Below are positions 1 to 8,944 of a DNA stretch of 64,000 nt, one piece after another (the first letter of the stretch is position 1; the number at the start of each line of letters is the position of its first letter). This DNA is from CAYGAW01 sp964492135 (GTDB lineage: Bacteria; Chloroflexota; Anaerolineae; UBA7937; B3-Chlor): positions 27,353 through 91,352 of the forward strand of contig CAZBJW010000001.1 in the NCBI GenBank assembly GCA_964492135.1, read 5' to 3'. The translations under genes were made by a program, and so were the position numbers. The notes under the pieces were generated by a model, which saw only the letters and a program-made list of their open reading frames with translations, made no database searches and was not told the origin of the DNA.

Positions 1-37
1 GTCGCCAACAGGCTTTGGGAGTATCATCCCGGAAATC

Positions 38-1012
38 ATGAGCATGGCCCAAAATGACCAGGTTTCCCCTCTGCTGCCATCGGATCCCCTTTGCAGCGTG
101 CGAGCCAGTTGCATTGGCCAAAGGGCAAGAGATCTGCTGGGCTCGCCTGGGTACTCAGGCGGGGTGCTGGCGGTCGTCTCTAAAGCCACCTATCTGGCCG
201 GGCCCGGTGGGGAGATCCTGTGGCTGGCCCATGAGGTCTTGCCAGCGCACCGTCGCTGCATCCAGGCTCCTTTTCAGGCCGGCGGTCTTCGTCCTGGCAT
301 GGAATCCTGGGTACAGCATAAGAAGCTCGTTCTGGGCGATCGTGTGGCAGTAGACCTGGCTAATGCCGTGGTATGGGAGCCATCGGCCATCTGTCCTGGA
401 CAGGCGCCACCGTTGCTTGTGGTAAACACTGGCTTCCGGCGTCTTCTTGCCGCACTCGAACCCCCTGAGACTGCGAAGGGCCTGGGTCAAACCATCCCCT
501 TGATCGCGGCGCTCGCCAGCGGTAGTGATCACCCCCCGACCTTCACCCAGGATCTTTTCGTGGCTCGAGCACTGAGACCGATCACCAGGGTTGCAAGAGC
601 CTGTCTCGGCCGGGACATGCGGCGCATAGCAGAGGAAAGTGAGCAATTGGTTGGATTGGGGCCGGGGCTCACGCCGTCCGGGGATGATTATCTGGGCGGC
701 CTGCTCTTTGCCGCTCACCACCTGAAGGCCGCCTACCCGACTGAATTCAGTTGGGGCGTAGGGCCTGTTCTGGATTTCCTGCACCAAGCGCGCCCGCTGA
801 CCAACCGCATCAGCCATACCATCCTTTCCGATTGCGCCCAGGGTCATGGGTCGGAACCGCTTCACGATTTGCTCAACTCGCTCCTGCAAGCGGAACCAGT
901 GGAGTGTCTCCTGCGCAGTGTGGATCGGCTCACCGGCATTGGACACACCTCCGGCTGGGATATGCTCGCCGGGACGCTGACTGGAATGCTGTTGACAGAA
1001 GCAAACATGTAA
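38..1012 (+). CDS. allH: DUF2877 protein, AllH-type subunit of oxamate carbamoyltransferase
   Basis: This 324-residue protein matches the DUF2877 family (E. coli YlbF/AllH). The family is genetically linked to FdrA (AllF) and YlbE (AllG), which together convert carbamoyl-oxamate plus phosphate to oxamate and carbamoyl phosphate at the end of anaerobic allantoin breakdown. The typical central motif GLGPGLTPSGDDYLGG lies around residues 206-221, and a C-terminal GHTSGWDMLAGTL segment follows. There is no signal peptide, so it should be cytosolic. The ATG at 38 is the first start in frame; a second ATG two codons later is equally possible, and the Shine-Dalgarno is weak. The DUF1116 gene starts 88 nt downstream. 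Family assignment is firm; the enzymatic role is taken from the E. coli counterpart and the shared gene neighbourhood. Confidence 0.8.
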   Translation: MSMAQNDQVSPLLPSDPLCSVRASCIGQRARDLLGSPGYSGGVLAVVSKATYLAGPGGEILWLAHEVLPAHRRCIQAPFQAGGLRPGMESWVQHKKLVLGDRVAVDLANAVVWEPSAICPGQAPPLLVVNTGFRRLLAALEPPETAKGLGQTIPLIAALASGSDHPPTFTQDLFVARALRPITRVARACLGRDMRRIAEESEQLVGLGPGLTPSGDDYLGGLLFAAHHLKAAYPTEFSWGVGPVLDFLHQARPLTNRISHTILSDCAQGHGSEPLHDLLNSLLQAEPVECLLRSVDRLTGIGHTSGWDMLAGTLTGMLLTEANM

Positions 1013-1100
1013 CTGAAACTTGAGACTTCGGCGAGGGGAAGCGCATGATTGGACCAGATTCCCTGCGCTTAACCATGCCCCGCTATTGAGGAGGAGATTG

Positions 1101-2354
1101 ATGGCCAAGGACATCAAGCACAACATTGAGGCGGCCAATGCCGAGGCCGTACGTCGCATGGTGGCAACCGACCCTGTGTTGATCGACGTTGCACCGGCAG
1201 GCGAGGTAATCCCGGGGTTGAAAGATAAGATGGTGCTGCATTCCGGCCCTCCGGTTGACTGCGAGCATATGTGCGGTGCCCAGAAGGGTGCCGTGATCGG
1301 AATGCTGCTCTTCGAAGGTTGGGCCAAGAGCAAGGAGGATGCGATCAGGATACTGGAAGACGGGGCTATCACCTTCGAGCCCAATCATCACCATCAGGCC
1401 GTAGGGCCCATGGCGGGCACGATCACACGATCGATGTGGGTCTTCGTTGTCGAGAATAGGACCTTCGGGAATCGCGCCTTCTGCCGGCAAGTTGAGGGTC
1501 GCCAACAGTTCGGCGATTACAGCCAGGAGGCCTTACAGAACTTGATTCGTTGGCGGGATATTTGGGCCCCAGCGTTACGTGCCGGCCTGCGCCAGATAGG
1601 CGGACTCAGCCTCAAGCCGATTATCGCGCGCGCTCTGCAGATGGGTGATGAACTCCACAACCGCCCCAACGCCGCATCCAGCCTGTTTGCCAATGCCATG
1701 GCTGTTCCCATGATGGAGGCCGGCGTCCCCAAAGAGGCCCTCATCAGCACTGTGGATTACCTCGCTGGTCACGAGCTATTCTTCCTCGGGCTCTCAATGG
1801 CGTCGGGCAAGGCGACCGCCGATGCGGCGAGGGGAATTGAATACTGCACGGTCGTCACCGCCATGGCTCGCAACGGAACAGAGTTCGGTATCCAGGTAAG
1901 CGGCTTGGGAGACGAGTGGTTTACCGCCCCGGCCCCACCCGTCAATGGCCTCTTCCTGCCCGGCTATAGTGAGGAGGATGCCGGACTGGACATGGGGGAC
2001 TCGGCGATCACCGAGACCGTGGGCTGGGGCGGCTTTGCCCTCGGTGGGGCTCCGGGCATCCTTAGCCTTGTGGGCGGCACGCCGGAAGAGGCTTTGTCCT
2101 ACAGCCGAGAGATGCGGCAAATCACCGTCACGATGAGTCCAGAGTTCCGTATCCCCGCGCTGGGCTTTGAGGGCACGGCACTTGGGATCGATGTGCGAAA
2201 GGTGGTTCAGACGAACATCCTCCCTGTGATAGATACTGCCCTAGCCCATAAGAACCCTGGCTATCCGATCATCGGAGCCGGACTCGTTCGCCCTCCCTTG
2301 GAGTGCTTCAAGAAGGCCCTCATCAGATTCGCCGAAAAGTACCGCCTGACTTGA
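1101..2354 (+). CDS. allG: DUF1116 protein, AllG-type (YlbE-like) subunit
   Basis: This 417-residue cytosolic protein belongs to the DUF1116 family (E. coli YlbE/AllG), the partner of FdrA and DUF2877. Recognisable parts are the N-terminal segment with PPVDCEHMCGAQKGA, the middle RWRDIWAPALRAGL, and the Gly-rich EEDAGLDMGDSAITETVG-type region. The start is set at ATG 1101 because a GAGGAGGAG Shine-Dalgarno sits just upstream at about 1088-1096 and family homology starts there; the reading frame is open further upstream but without a ribosome site. It lies between the DUF2877 and fdrA genes, as expected of a subunit of one complex. The order DUF2877-DUF1116-fdrA is the reverse of that in E. 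coli. Confidence 0.85.
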   Translation: MAKDIKHNIEAANAEAVRRMVATDPVLIDVAPAGEVIPGLKDKMVLHSGPPVDCEHMCGAQKGAVIGMLLFEGWAKSKEDAIRILEDGAITFEPNHHHQAVGPMAGTITRSMWVFVVENRTFGNRAFCRQVEGRQQFGDYSQEALQNLIRWRDIWAPALRAGLRQIGGLSLKPIIARALQMGDELHNRPNAASSLFANAMAVPMMEAGVPKEALISTVDYLAGHELFFLGLSMASGKATADAARGIEYCTVVTAMARNGTEFGIQVSGLGDEWFTAPAPPVNGLFLPGYSEEDAGLDMGDSAITETVGWGGFALGGAPGILSLVGGTPEEALSYSREMRQITVTMSPEFRIPALGFEGTALGIDVRKVVQTNILPVIDTALAHKNPGYPIIGAGLVRPPLECFKKALIRFAEKYRLT

Positions 2355-2422
2355 CCACGGGTCGTGGAGTTGATGGATATTAGAGAGCCTTGGTCTTGAA
2401 TCGGGTAGACTGGGTAGGATTT

Positions 2423-3973
2423 ATGGCCACAGGATATACCATTAGGAGGAATCTATACTTTGATTCGGTCTTCTTGATGCAGGTTGCCAAGCGCCTGTCC
2501 GAAGAGCCGGAGATCGAGCAGGTCGCAGCCCTCATGGGAACGGAGAAGAACAAACGCTTGCTGGTCGGGATGGGATTTGAAGATGCTGAGATCTTGTCCG
2601 CGGGACCCAACGACCTGATTATTGCGCTGAAAGGAAAGAGCCCATCCTCGGTCAACGCCATCCTGGACAACGTCGACGCCTGGCTCCTGCGTAAGCCGAG
2701 CAGTCTCGACAAGTCAGTTTCGCGTACCTTGGATCAGGCGCTGGTACGCCAGCCCCATACCAATCTGGTTGTCATTTCCGTTCCTGGCGATCATGCCGCA
2801 AGCGAGGCCCGCAGGGCGCTCGAGCGTGGGTTAAACGTGTTCGTCTTCAGTGGTAACGTGCCGATAGAGGACGAACTTTCACTCAAACGGTACGCTCGGG
2901 AGCGGCGACTGATTGTCATGGGGCCCGACTGCGGCACCGCCATCATCGCCGGCGTGGGTGTTGGCTTCTCCAATATTGTTCGGCGAGGCCCGATCGGCGT
3001 GATTGGCGCGACGGGCACAGGGCTCCAGGAGTTCACCACCCTCGTTCACCAAGGCGGTTCCGGCATCTCCCACGCCATCGGCACGGGCACCAGGGATCTT
3101 TGGGACGCAATAGGTGGCCTCTCTACCCTCAGTGCCCTAGAGGCGCTTGAGGCTGACCCTGAGACGGTGGTCATTGCTTTGCTGTCCAAGCCACCTGGCG
3201 CGAAAACCCTTGGCCTTCTCGTGGAGAGGCTTAACCGGTGCAGCAAGCCGGTCCTCGCTTGTTTCCTCGGTATTCGCGAATACCCACCCGAGATGGAGAT
3301 CAGCTTTGCGACGGCTCGCACCATTGATGAGGTCGCCGCGCTGGCGACTCAAATGGCGACTGGCAAGCCACCCGTGCGCCCGTGCGTGGGGTCTCAGGAA
3401 CTTGAAGCGCTTGTCGCCAGAGAACGGGCTGGCATGACGCCAGAGCAGAAATACATCCGCGGCATCTTCGCCGGTGGGACATTCTGCTACCAGGCTCAAC
3501 AAGTGATGCGGGATGCAGGCTTGGTAGTCCATTCAAATGCACCGCTGGACGGGATGGTCGGGCTGGTGGATCCTTTGCGCAGTGTGGAGCACACACTGGT
3601 CGACATGGGGGCTGGCATTTTCACTGAAGGCCGGCCTCATCCGATGATCGATGCTACACTCCGGCGCGACCGGATTCTGGCCGAAGCCCAGGACCCGCAG
3701 GTGGCAGTTCTCCTACTGGATTTCATTCTTGGCTATAACGCTTCCCCTGACCCCGTTGGAGACCTGTTGGAGACCATCGCAAAGGCGAAACTGACCGCGA
3801 GCCAGCGCGGCGGCTTCCTAAGTGTCGCTGCCTCGGTGTGCGGCACGGACGGTGATCGACAGGACTTCCAGGAGCAGACCAGGGCCCTGGAAGAGGCAGG
3901 GGTCGTGGTTCTGCCGAGCAGCGCCCAGGCTGCTCTCTTCAGTCGGATGCTAGCCTTGAGGCTCCCAGCGTGA
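2423..3973 (+). CDS. fdrA: FdrA family protein (AllF-type, succinyl-CoA-ligase-like)
   Basis: This 516-residue protein has the FdrA layout: an N-terminal NLYFDSVFLMQVAKRL segment, a CoA-binding/succinyl-CoA-ligase-like Rossmann region (MGPDCGTAI, GVIGATGTGLQE, about residues 170-215), and a second ligase-like half ending in GVVVLPSSAQAALF. In E. coli FdrA/AllF is the core of oxamate carbamoyltransferase. The start at ATG 2423 is chosen because typical FdrA proteins begin just before the IRRNLYFDSVFLMQ motif; a weak GGTAGGA lies upstream, and an upstream in-frame start at 2390 has no ribosome site. The stop overlaps the GTG of the next small gene by four bases (GTGA), so the two are probably translationally coupled. 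The protein is shorter than E. coli FdrA by about the length of that small gene. Confidence 0.85.
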   Translation: MATGYTIRRNLYFDSVFLMQVAKRLSEEPEIEQVAALMGTEKNKRLLVGMGFEDAEILSAGPNDLIIALKGKSPSSVNAILDNVDAWLLRKPSSLDKSVSRTLDQALVRQPHTNLVVISVPGDHAASEARRALERGLNVFVFSGNVPIEDELSLKRYARERRLIVMGPDCGTAIIAGVGVGFSNIVRRGPIGVIGATGTGLQEFTTLVHQGGSGISHAIGTGTRDLWDAIGGLSTLSALEALEADPETVVIALLSKPPGAKTLGLLVERLNRCSKPVLACFLGIREYPPEMEISFATARTIDEVAALATQMATGKPPVRPCVGSQELEALVARERAGMTPEQKYIRGIFAGGTFCYQAQQVMRDAGLVVHSNAPLDGMVGLVDPLRSVEHTLVDMGAGIFTEGRPHPMIDATLRRDRILAEAQDPQVAVLLLDFILGYNASPDPVGDLLETIAKAKLTASQRGGFLSVAASVCGTDGDRQDFQEQTRALEEAGVVVLPSSAQAALFSRMLALRLPA

Positions 3974-4155
3974 GGGAACCCGTGCAAACTGAACTAGAAA
4001 AATTGCTCTGGAATGGGCCTGTGGTCGTTAACCTCGGTGCGCGTGGGTTTGCCGAGAGCTTGCAAGACCAGGGAGTGGAAGTTGTTCATGTAGAATGGGC
4101 GCCGCCCGCCGGTGGTGACACGGAGATGGCGGAATTGCTCGATAAACTATTGTGA
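3970..4155 (+). CDS. Small FdrA-tail protein, 61 aa
   Basis: The 61-residue product (VVNLGARGFAESL, then VEVVHVEWAPPAGGD) matches small proteins usually annotated as fdrA domain protein. They correspond to a segment found at the C-terminal side of full-length FdrA-type proteins. The gene starts with GTG inside the fdrA stop codon (GTGA overlap), which indicates coupled translation and 1:1 production. I infer that it completes the FdrA fold in trans as a detached subunit. No signal peptide or membrane segment is visible. It is the last gene of the (+) cluster, after which a gap leads to an insertion sequence. Confidence 0.7.
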   Translation: MREPVQTELEKLLWNGPVVVNLGARGFAESLQDQGVEVVHVEWAPPAGGDTEMAELLDKLL

Positions 4156-4619
4156 TCGTGGGTGATCTCCCCTCGTCCAGATGTGTTGCAGGACCTAGGA
4201 TTTGACTCTCCCCCGCAGTCCAGGTGATCCTCTCTCGTTCTATATGAAAGATCCCTATCCACGAAGTGATGCACAGGTTCTCAGTAGATCAAAGTTGTGG
4301 AGTTCCAATTCGCCTAGCGAATCACTCCTGTTCAGCTGCGAACTGCTTTCTCTTCAGGATGACCGCCAGCCCTTGGGCAACCCTTCACCGCGGGCGCGAG
4401 TTGGAGCAGACAAAGCCTATTCCGTTCTTGCCAGGACACATAGCAGGAAACTCAGAATACGATGACACCTTCTTGGCCACGCTTTAAGCCTGATGTTGCG
4501 CGTTCTGGCGTGAATATATGAGGATGGTGCGGACGGCTAATGCGCGTCAGTTAGATAGTCTCATATTGATGAAGACGTTACACATGCGTTGAGGCCAACA
4601 CCGAGAGAAGATGGAGGAG
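4156..4619. other. Intergenic region between fdrA cluster and IS110 element
   Basis: About 460 bp with no supported gene. Short open frames at about 4200-4480 show no recognisable protein pattern and no ribosome site. No clear terminator hairpin with a T-run was found after the 61-residue gene. The right flank probably contains the outer end of the IS110 element near the TTACGTAA palindrome at 4620. Confidence 0.5.
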
Positions 4620-4635
4620 TTACGTAAGGGAGGTT

Positions 4636-6018
4636 CTATCCCTCCACCCGGCAGAGATGGGTGTCCATGACCTCGAATCTTTCACCGAGGTCAGCCCTCA
4701 AGTTCACCAGCGCCTCCTCCGAGGCAGGCACAAGTAGCGGACCCTCGAACGCCTTGTCCACGTCGTAGGGGTCCTTGAACTTGAGGCAGTGATAGATGTG
4801 TCTGGCCAGCGCTGCACAGACGAACGGCATCGCTTCGTACCAGGCGCGCCCTTCGGCCACCTTGCGCTCGTATAACGCTTTGTACGGATTGCCCCCCTCG
4901 TCGAACCAGACCAGGGGAGCGGCAATCTGGAACAGTGCTCGTTTCAGGTTCCGGTTGCCCCTTTTCGATATCCGAGTGCGGTCAATGGTCTGCGATGTTT
5001 CCAATCCGGCGAAGTAGCCCGTGTAGGCCACGTACTTACGGTAGTTGCGAAATCGGCCGATGTCGCCCGTGACGGCCAGGATCATCCCCAATGTGGCAGG
5101 GCCCGAGTAGGGCACGCCAGCGATCAAGGAGTATTCCTCTCGTTGGGTCACCAGCTTTTTGATCCGCTTGTCCAGGGCGGCTTGGTAGTTGAAGTTGGTC
5201 AGCAGAAAATCGGTCAACCACTCCAGCCGCCAGGCACGACCAGGATCGGGCAGCAGACCGGAACTGTCGCGAGCCAACGCCTGCAGTTCTTCCACCTGGC
5301 GGGCGTGCTGGTATCCTCTGGCCTTCCACAAAACGGTATGGACCTCCTCAGTCGGAGCCGCCGCCAACTCCGCCGGTGTGGGATAGGCCGCTACTAGACT
5401 GACGGGCACCACTGTGGTGACACTGCCAGTGAAGAAAGTCTTCAACTCAGGAAAGATGACCGCCATCAGCTGCGCAAACTGGTTGCGTGCCCGGCAGATC
5501 ATAGTTCTCAGCTTCCAACTATCCCGGCAGAGGGCCAAGAGATCCGCATCGTCGGGGTTGGGCAGTTCCAAAGGGCGCAGGGTGAACTCTTCGCCCACTG
5601 CCTCGTGCAGATAACCAATGCGGGCCATCACGCGGGCTTCCATCTCGTCCGTCTTTGGTACATGGGAGAATATCTTCTCCCGCATGTGCCGGGTGGTCGC
5701 ATTTTCCACCAACAACATCTGGTAACCCCGGTCCAGCAGATACTGAAACACCGTGGCTCCGTAGAAGCCCCCTGTCGGCTCGCAAAGCCCCAGGAAGGCC
5801 GCTGGATCGGGGCAGAAGCTGTCCAGATACCGCTGCAACTTCCTCAATCCACCACGAGTCGAGGGAAAGTGCAGGCACCGGGCCCGCTTCCAACGGTCAT
5901 CTCCTCGGGCAAACGCCTCCAGACTGATGATGACCCCCACGTGCTCCTTGTAGCCGACATCAATGCCCAGGTAGTATCGCTTGGGCAATTGGGTTCCCAG
6001 CCGGGCCAGCAGTGTCAT
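4636..6018 (-). CDS. IS110-family transposase (DEDD + Transposase_20)
   Basis: The 460-residue protein has the two-domain layout of IS110 recombinases. The N-terminal RuvC-like DEDD domain starts with LGIDVGYKEHVGV and carries CEPTGG and the KTDEMEARVMARIG segment. The C-terminal Transposase_20 domain (about residues 300-385) contains IAGVPYSGPATLGMI, FRNYRKYVAYTGYFAGLE and ISKRGNRNLKRALF, the region that carries the catalytic serine in this family. It is somewhat longer than common IS110 members. AGGAGG lies just upstream of ATG 6018. The reading frame looks intact. IS110 members cut and rejoin DNA using an RNA made from their non-coding end; here the long non-coding side is upstream of the gene (above 6018), as in the IS110 subgroup. 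No terminal inverted repeats are obvious, as expected. Confidence 0.9.
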   Translation of the reverse strand: MTLLARLGTQLPKRYYLGIDVGYKEHVGVIISLEAFARGDDRWKRARCLHFPSTRGGLRKLQRYLDSFCPDPAAFLGLCEPTGGFYGATVFQYLLDRGYQMLLVENATTRHMREKIFSHVPKTDEMEARVMARIGYLHEAVGEEFTLRPLELPNPDDADLLALCRDSWKLRTMICRARNQFAQLMAVIFPELKTFFTGSVTTVVPVSLVAAYPTPAELAAAPTEEVHTVLWKARGYQHARQVEELQALARDSSGLLPDPGRAWRLEWLTDFLLTNFNYQAALDKRIKKLVTQREEYSLIAGVPYSGPATLGMILAVTGDIGRFRNYRKYVAYTGYFAGLETSQTIDRTRISKRGNRNLKRALFQIAAPLVWFDEGGNPYKALYERKVAEGRAWYEAMPFVCAALARHIYHCLKFKDPYDVDKAFEGPLLVPASEEALVNLRADLGERFEVMDTHLCRVEG

Positions 6019-6240
6019 GATCCCTATCCTCCTGGTGATTCAGGTCGGGGCCGTGACCATCCAGCCTAAGTTACGTACAGTGGTCGCTCAGATGCGCACA
6101 CAATGGTTTGTAGCAAGGCTTGCATGGCCCGTGCCCCGTCGCTGGCTGCGCATCTGAACGCCAGGAAGATTCTACCTGAGATCGCAAGAGGCCCAAAGTG
6201 ACGGCGACCGCCAACCCCCACACCTTACGTACAAGGGTCA
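6019..6240 (-). ncRNA. Candidate IS110 bridge RNA region
   Basis: This stretch lies directly upstream of the IS110 transposase, where IS110-subgroup elements encode their bridge RNA. It contains a perfect 10-bp inverted repeat, CAGATGCGCA at 6089-6098 and TGCGCATCTG at 6147-6156, enclosing a 48-nt loop. The hexamer TACGTA occurs at 6072-6077 and 6226-6231, and again just outside the transposase stop at 4621-4626, which could reflect donor guides and an element end. The boundaries are approximate. No RNA family model was run, so this is an inference from position and structure. Confidence 0.35.
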
Positions 6241-6545
6241 CAGCGTGCCCTACTGGTCTCCAGCAGTGGTCTGAGCCATGCTCTTGGGTTGGCGACGCCC
6301 TACATTTCTCACGTGGGTCACTCAGTGCCCGAAACTCCTTTCTAGGGTCGCCGCCGTCACCTCCAGAAAAGCGTGCCGGCTGATCTTACGAGCGCTATTC
6401 GTCTGTTAAGGTGCAACGCTTGCGTAGCCAGACCGATCCCAGTCGCTTGAATCATACCCCCAACCTCACACCGCCGCAACTCCCTGATCTAGCTGGGGTG
6501 AACCTTCCTCTAGACCATTTCTCAAGCGGGGGAGATTCACGGGTA

Positions 6546-7925
6546 ATGCCTTTCAACGACAGTGTACAAGAACGAATGTTTCGTCTTCCCAATGCGCCGG
6601 CTCACCGTCAACCTGGCCCCTGCCGACCTTCCCAAGCAAGGCCCAGCCTACGACCTTCCCATAGCCATGGGGATCCTCTGGGCCTCAGGGCAGGTCTCAC
6701 CCCTCTCCTCTTCTGTTTTCATCGGTGAACTCTCCTTAGATGGGAGTGTGCGACATGCTGATGGGATCCTCCCCATGGTGAGCGTGGCTAAGGAAGAGGG
6801 TTTTGAGCGGGTCTTTGTACCCCATTCTGATGCTCCGGAGGCTTCTCTCATCGGTGGCTTAGAGATCATCCCCGTAGAGAGACTCTCGCAGTTAGTGGCC
6901 CATCTGAACGGTTCGGAAGAGATACCGGCCTATGAGGCCGACCCCGAGGCCTTGGCTGTTAGGGAGCTGGTTTACCCTGTGGACTTCTCCGATGTGCGGG
7001 GTCAGGAGCATGTGAAGCGGGCTTTGGAGGTAGCCGCGGCGGGGAGCCACAACGTGTTGATGAGTGGGCCACCTGGAGCGGGGAAGACCCTTCTGGCCCG
7101 GGCTCTACCCACCATCCTTCCCAAGATGAGTATTGATGAGGCCCTGGAGGTGACGAAGATCTATAGTGTGCGGGGGCTATTGCCACCTGATACCCCGCTC
7201 ATCATACAGAGGCCTTTCCGGTCTCCTCATCACACCATCAGCCACGCTGGGTTGGTAGGGGGAGGGAGTTGGCCCCAGCCGGGGGAGATAAGTCTGGCCC
7301 ATCGGGGGGTGTTATTTCTAGATGAGTTACCTGAGTTTGGACATCGGGTATTGGAGGTGATGAGGCAGCCGATGGAGGATCGGGTGGTGACCATCAGTCG
7401 GGCCAAGACCACCATGACCTTTCCTGCCAACTTCATGTTGATTGGGGCTATGAACCCTTGTCCTTGTGGATATTTTGGTGATCCGGTGAAGGAGTGCAGC
7501 TGCTCGCCGGCGATAGTGACCCGATACCAGAAGAGGCTCTCTGGTCCTCTATTGGACAGGATAGACATCCATGTGGAGGTCCCGAGGGTAGAGTATGAGA
7601 AGTTGGCTAGCGATGTACCATTGGAGACCTCGGAGCGGATCAGGATGAGGGTAGAGGAAGCCAGGGAGAGACAACGCAAGAGGTTTGTTGAAACGCGTCT
7701 AGCCTGTAACGCAGAGATGGGGCCTGGGGAGGTGAGGGGATATTGTCGATTGGATGATGGGGGGAGGAGCCTACCCAGGCGATGCAGCAGTTACAGATGA
7801 GTGCCCGGGCCTTTCATCGGATCTTAAAGTTAGCGCGTACGATAGCGGACTTGGCTGGGGAGGGAGAGATCACCACCGCTCATCTGGCGGAGGCTATTCA
7901 ATATCGGCCCCGGAGACAGATGTGA
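6546..7925 (+). pseudogene. comM: comM (YifB) pseudogene, copy 1
   Basis: This is a degraded Mg-chelatase-like AAA+ ATPase of the ComM/YifB family, a helicase for branch migration during natural transformation. A readable frame from 6562 to about 7770 carries FPMRRLTVNLAPADL, Walker A GPPGAGKT, Walker B LFLDELPEF, MNPCPCGYFGD and RLSGPLLDRIDIHVEVPR. The N-terminal 80-90 residues are missing or scrambled: a DSVQER remnant near 6556 is in another frame, and the usual linker to FPMRR is deleted. Near 7770 a four-base loss relative to copy 3 shifts the frame and gives a premature stop at 7798-7800, while the genuine C-terminus (MQQLQMSARAFHRILKLAR to RPRRQM) continues in a different frame to the stop at 7923-7925. 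About 43 bp beyond the stop are shared with copy 3. Confidence 0.85.
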
Positions 7926-8207
7926 GCAGGGACAGACCTAGGATGGTGGCACGAACTATCTCTAGAGTTTGCTTGAGGTTTCGAAGACATCCAGTAGTTC
8001 AGAGATGACCCGTTCTCGTTAGGAAGGATCATCACTGCGAGTAGTGGTGGTAACACATGTTTCCAGACGGTTCTCGTTGAAAGATGGCGATAAAGCATAT
8101 TCACTTGCTCAGGGAAGGGAACTTTTTCTCGCAGGACTTCTCCCAGTGGACCGCAGAATGTGCATCGTCATCTTATCCTCTTTCTTGGAGGAAGTACCAT
8201 TTGGCTC
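7926..8207. other. Spacer between comM copy 1 and the ECF operon end
   Basis: No gene is supported here. The first 43 bases or so (to about 7968) are nearly identical to the sequence after the stop of comM copy 3 at 48293-48335, so the repeat unit extends past the coding sequence. The rest shows no recognisable protein or clear terminator for the convergent ECF operon. Confidence 0.5.
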
Positions 8208-8927
8208 TCAGCCTATCAAGATCCATGCTCCCAACAAGAGGCCAATGCCCAAAGCAAGGTCGGCCAATGTGGGGGAAGGGAAGTCTGCCCCGTGTCGCTC
8301 TAGATTGAAAGCACGGGCCTGGGCAGCGTCCACGATCTCGTCCCCGCGGCGCAGGGAGTTGACGACCACGGCCATGGCTAGCGTCTTGAGCGTCGCCAGC
8401 CTCCCCCTGCGAAAACCTCCCCGTAATCTTATCGCCTGATACACGCTATCTATCGTCTCTTGGATCGTGGGCACCATATTGAAGGCCGTGCCCAGGGCAA
8501 AGCCCACTCCTTTCAAGCTGACTGCCTCAAGTAGGCGCGTGATCTCGACGACGGAAACAGCGTTGCTGAATGTGGTCATCACGAGCATGATGACCACTCC
8601 CCTTAGCGCCATCCCCAGCCCGATCCAGAAGCCTTGGAGGGAGAGCCTCAGCCCCACCAGGGAGAAATCCTTGTCACCGATGAAGAGGGCACTTAGTGCT
8701 AGAGTCGAAGCGATGAGAAACCAGGATCTCCAGCGGAGGACAGGCCTCAAGCCGCTTTCGCAGAAAAAGGCAGAGAAGGCAATCACCACCCCCAGGAGGA
8801 CGAGGGGCCTTATCCCCTGGAGGAGGATAGCCAGGGCAACGGACCATACAAAAAAGATGAGATACCCCCAAAGGGTGAGGGGCCTTCGCCATCTATCGCA
8901 TATGAGATTCTCCTCTTGCGGGATCAT
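8208..8927 (-). CDS. ecfT: ECF transporter transmembrane (T) component
   Basis: The 239-residue integral membrane protein has about five hydrophobic segments (for example GYLIFFVWSVALAILLQ, PLVLLGVVIAFSAFF, GVVIMLVMTTFSNAVSVVE, DLALGIGLLLGAWILIG) and the CbiQ/EcfT-type cytosolic stretch with ETIDSVYQAIRLRGGF and AQARAFNL, which couples to the ATPase. T components link the substrate-binding S protein to the EcfA ATPases. The start is set at ATG 8927, preceded by GAAGGG and lying 15 nt after the stop of the S-component gene; an upstream in-frame extension overlaps that gene and has no ribosome site. It is the last gene of the padR-controlled operon. Confidence 0.85.
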   Translation of the reverse strand: MIPQEENLICDRWRRPLTLWGYLIFFVWSVALAILLQGIRPLVLLGVVIAFSAFFCESGLRPVLRWRSWFLIASTLALSALFIGDKDFSLVGLRLSLQGFWIGLGMALRGVVIMLVMTTFSNAVSVVEITRLLEAVSLKGVGFALGTAFNMVPTIQETIDSVYQAIRLRGGFRRGRLATLKTLAMAVVVNSLRRGDEIVDAAQARAFNLERHGADFPSPTLADLALGIGLLLGAWILIG

Positions 8928-8944
8928 CCCTTCGACCTCTGAGT

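Noticed and set aside
155..1384. 409-codon open frame on the minus strand over the DUF2877 and DUF1116 genes
   Set aside because: It lies antisense to two recognised genes, has no family pattern or ribosome site, and its residue content (Ser/Pro/Arg-rich) is that of a shadow frame.
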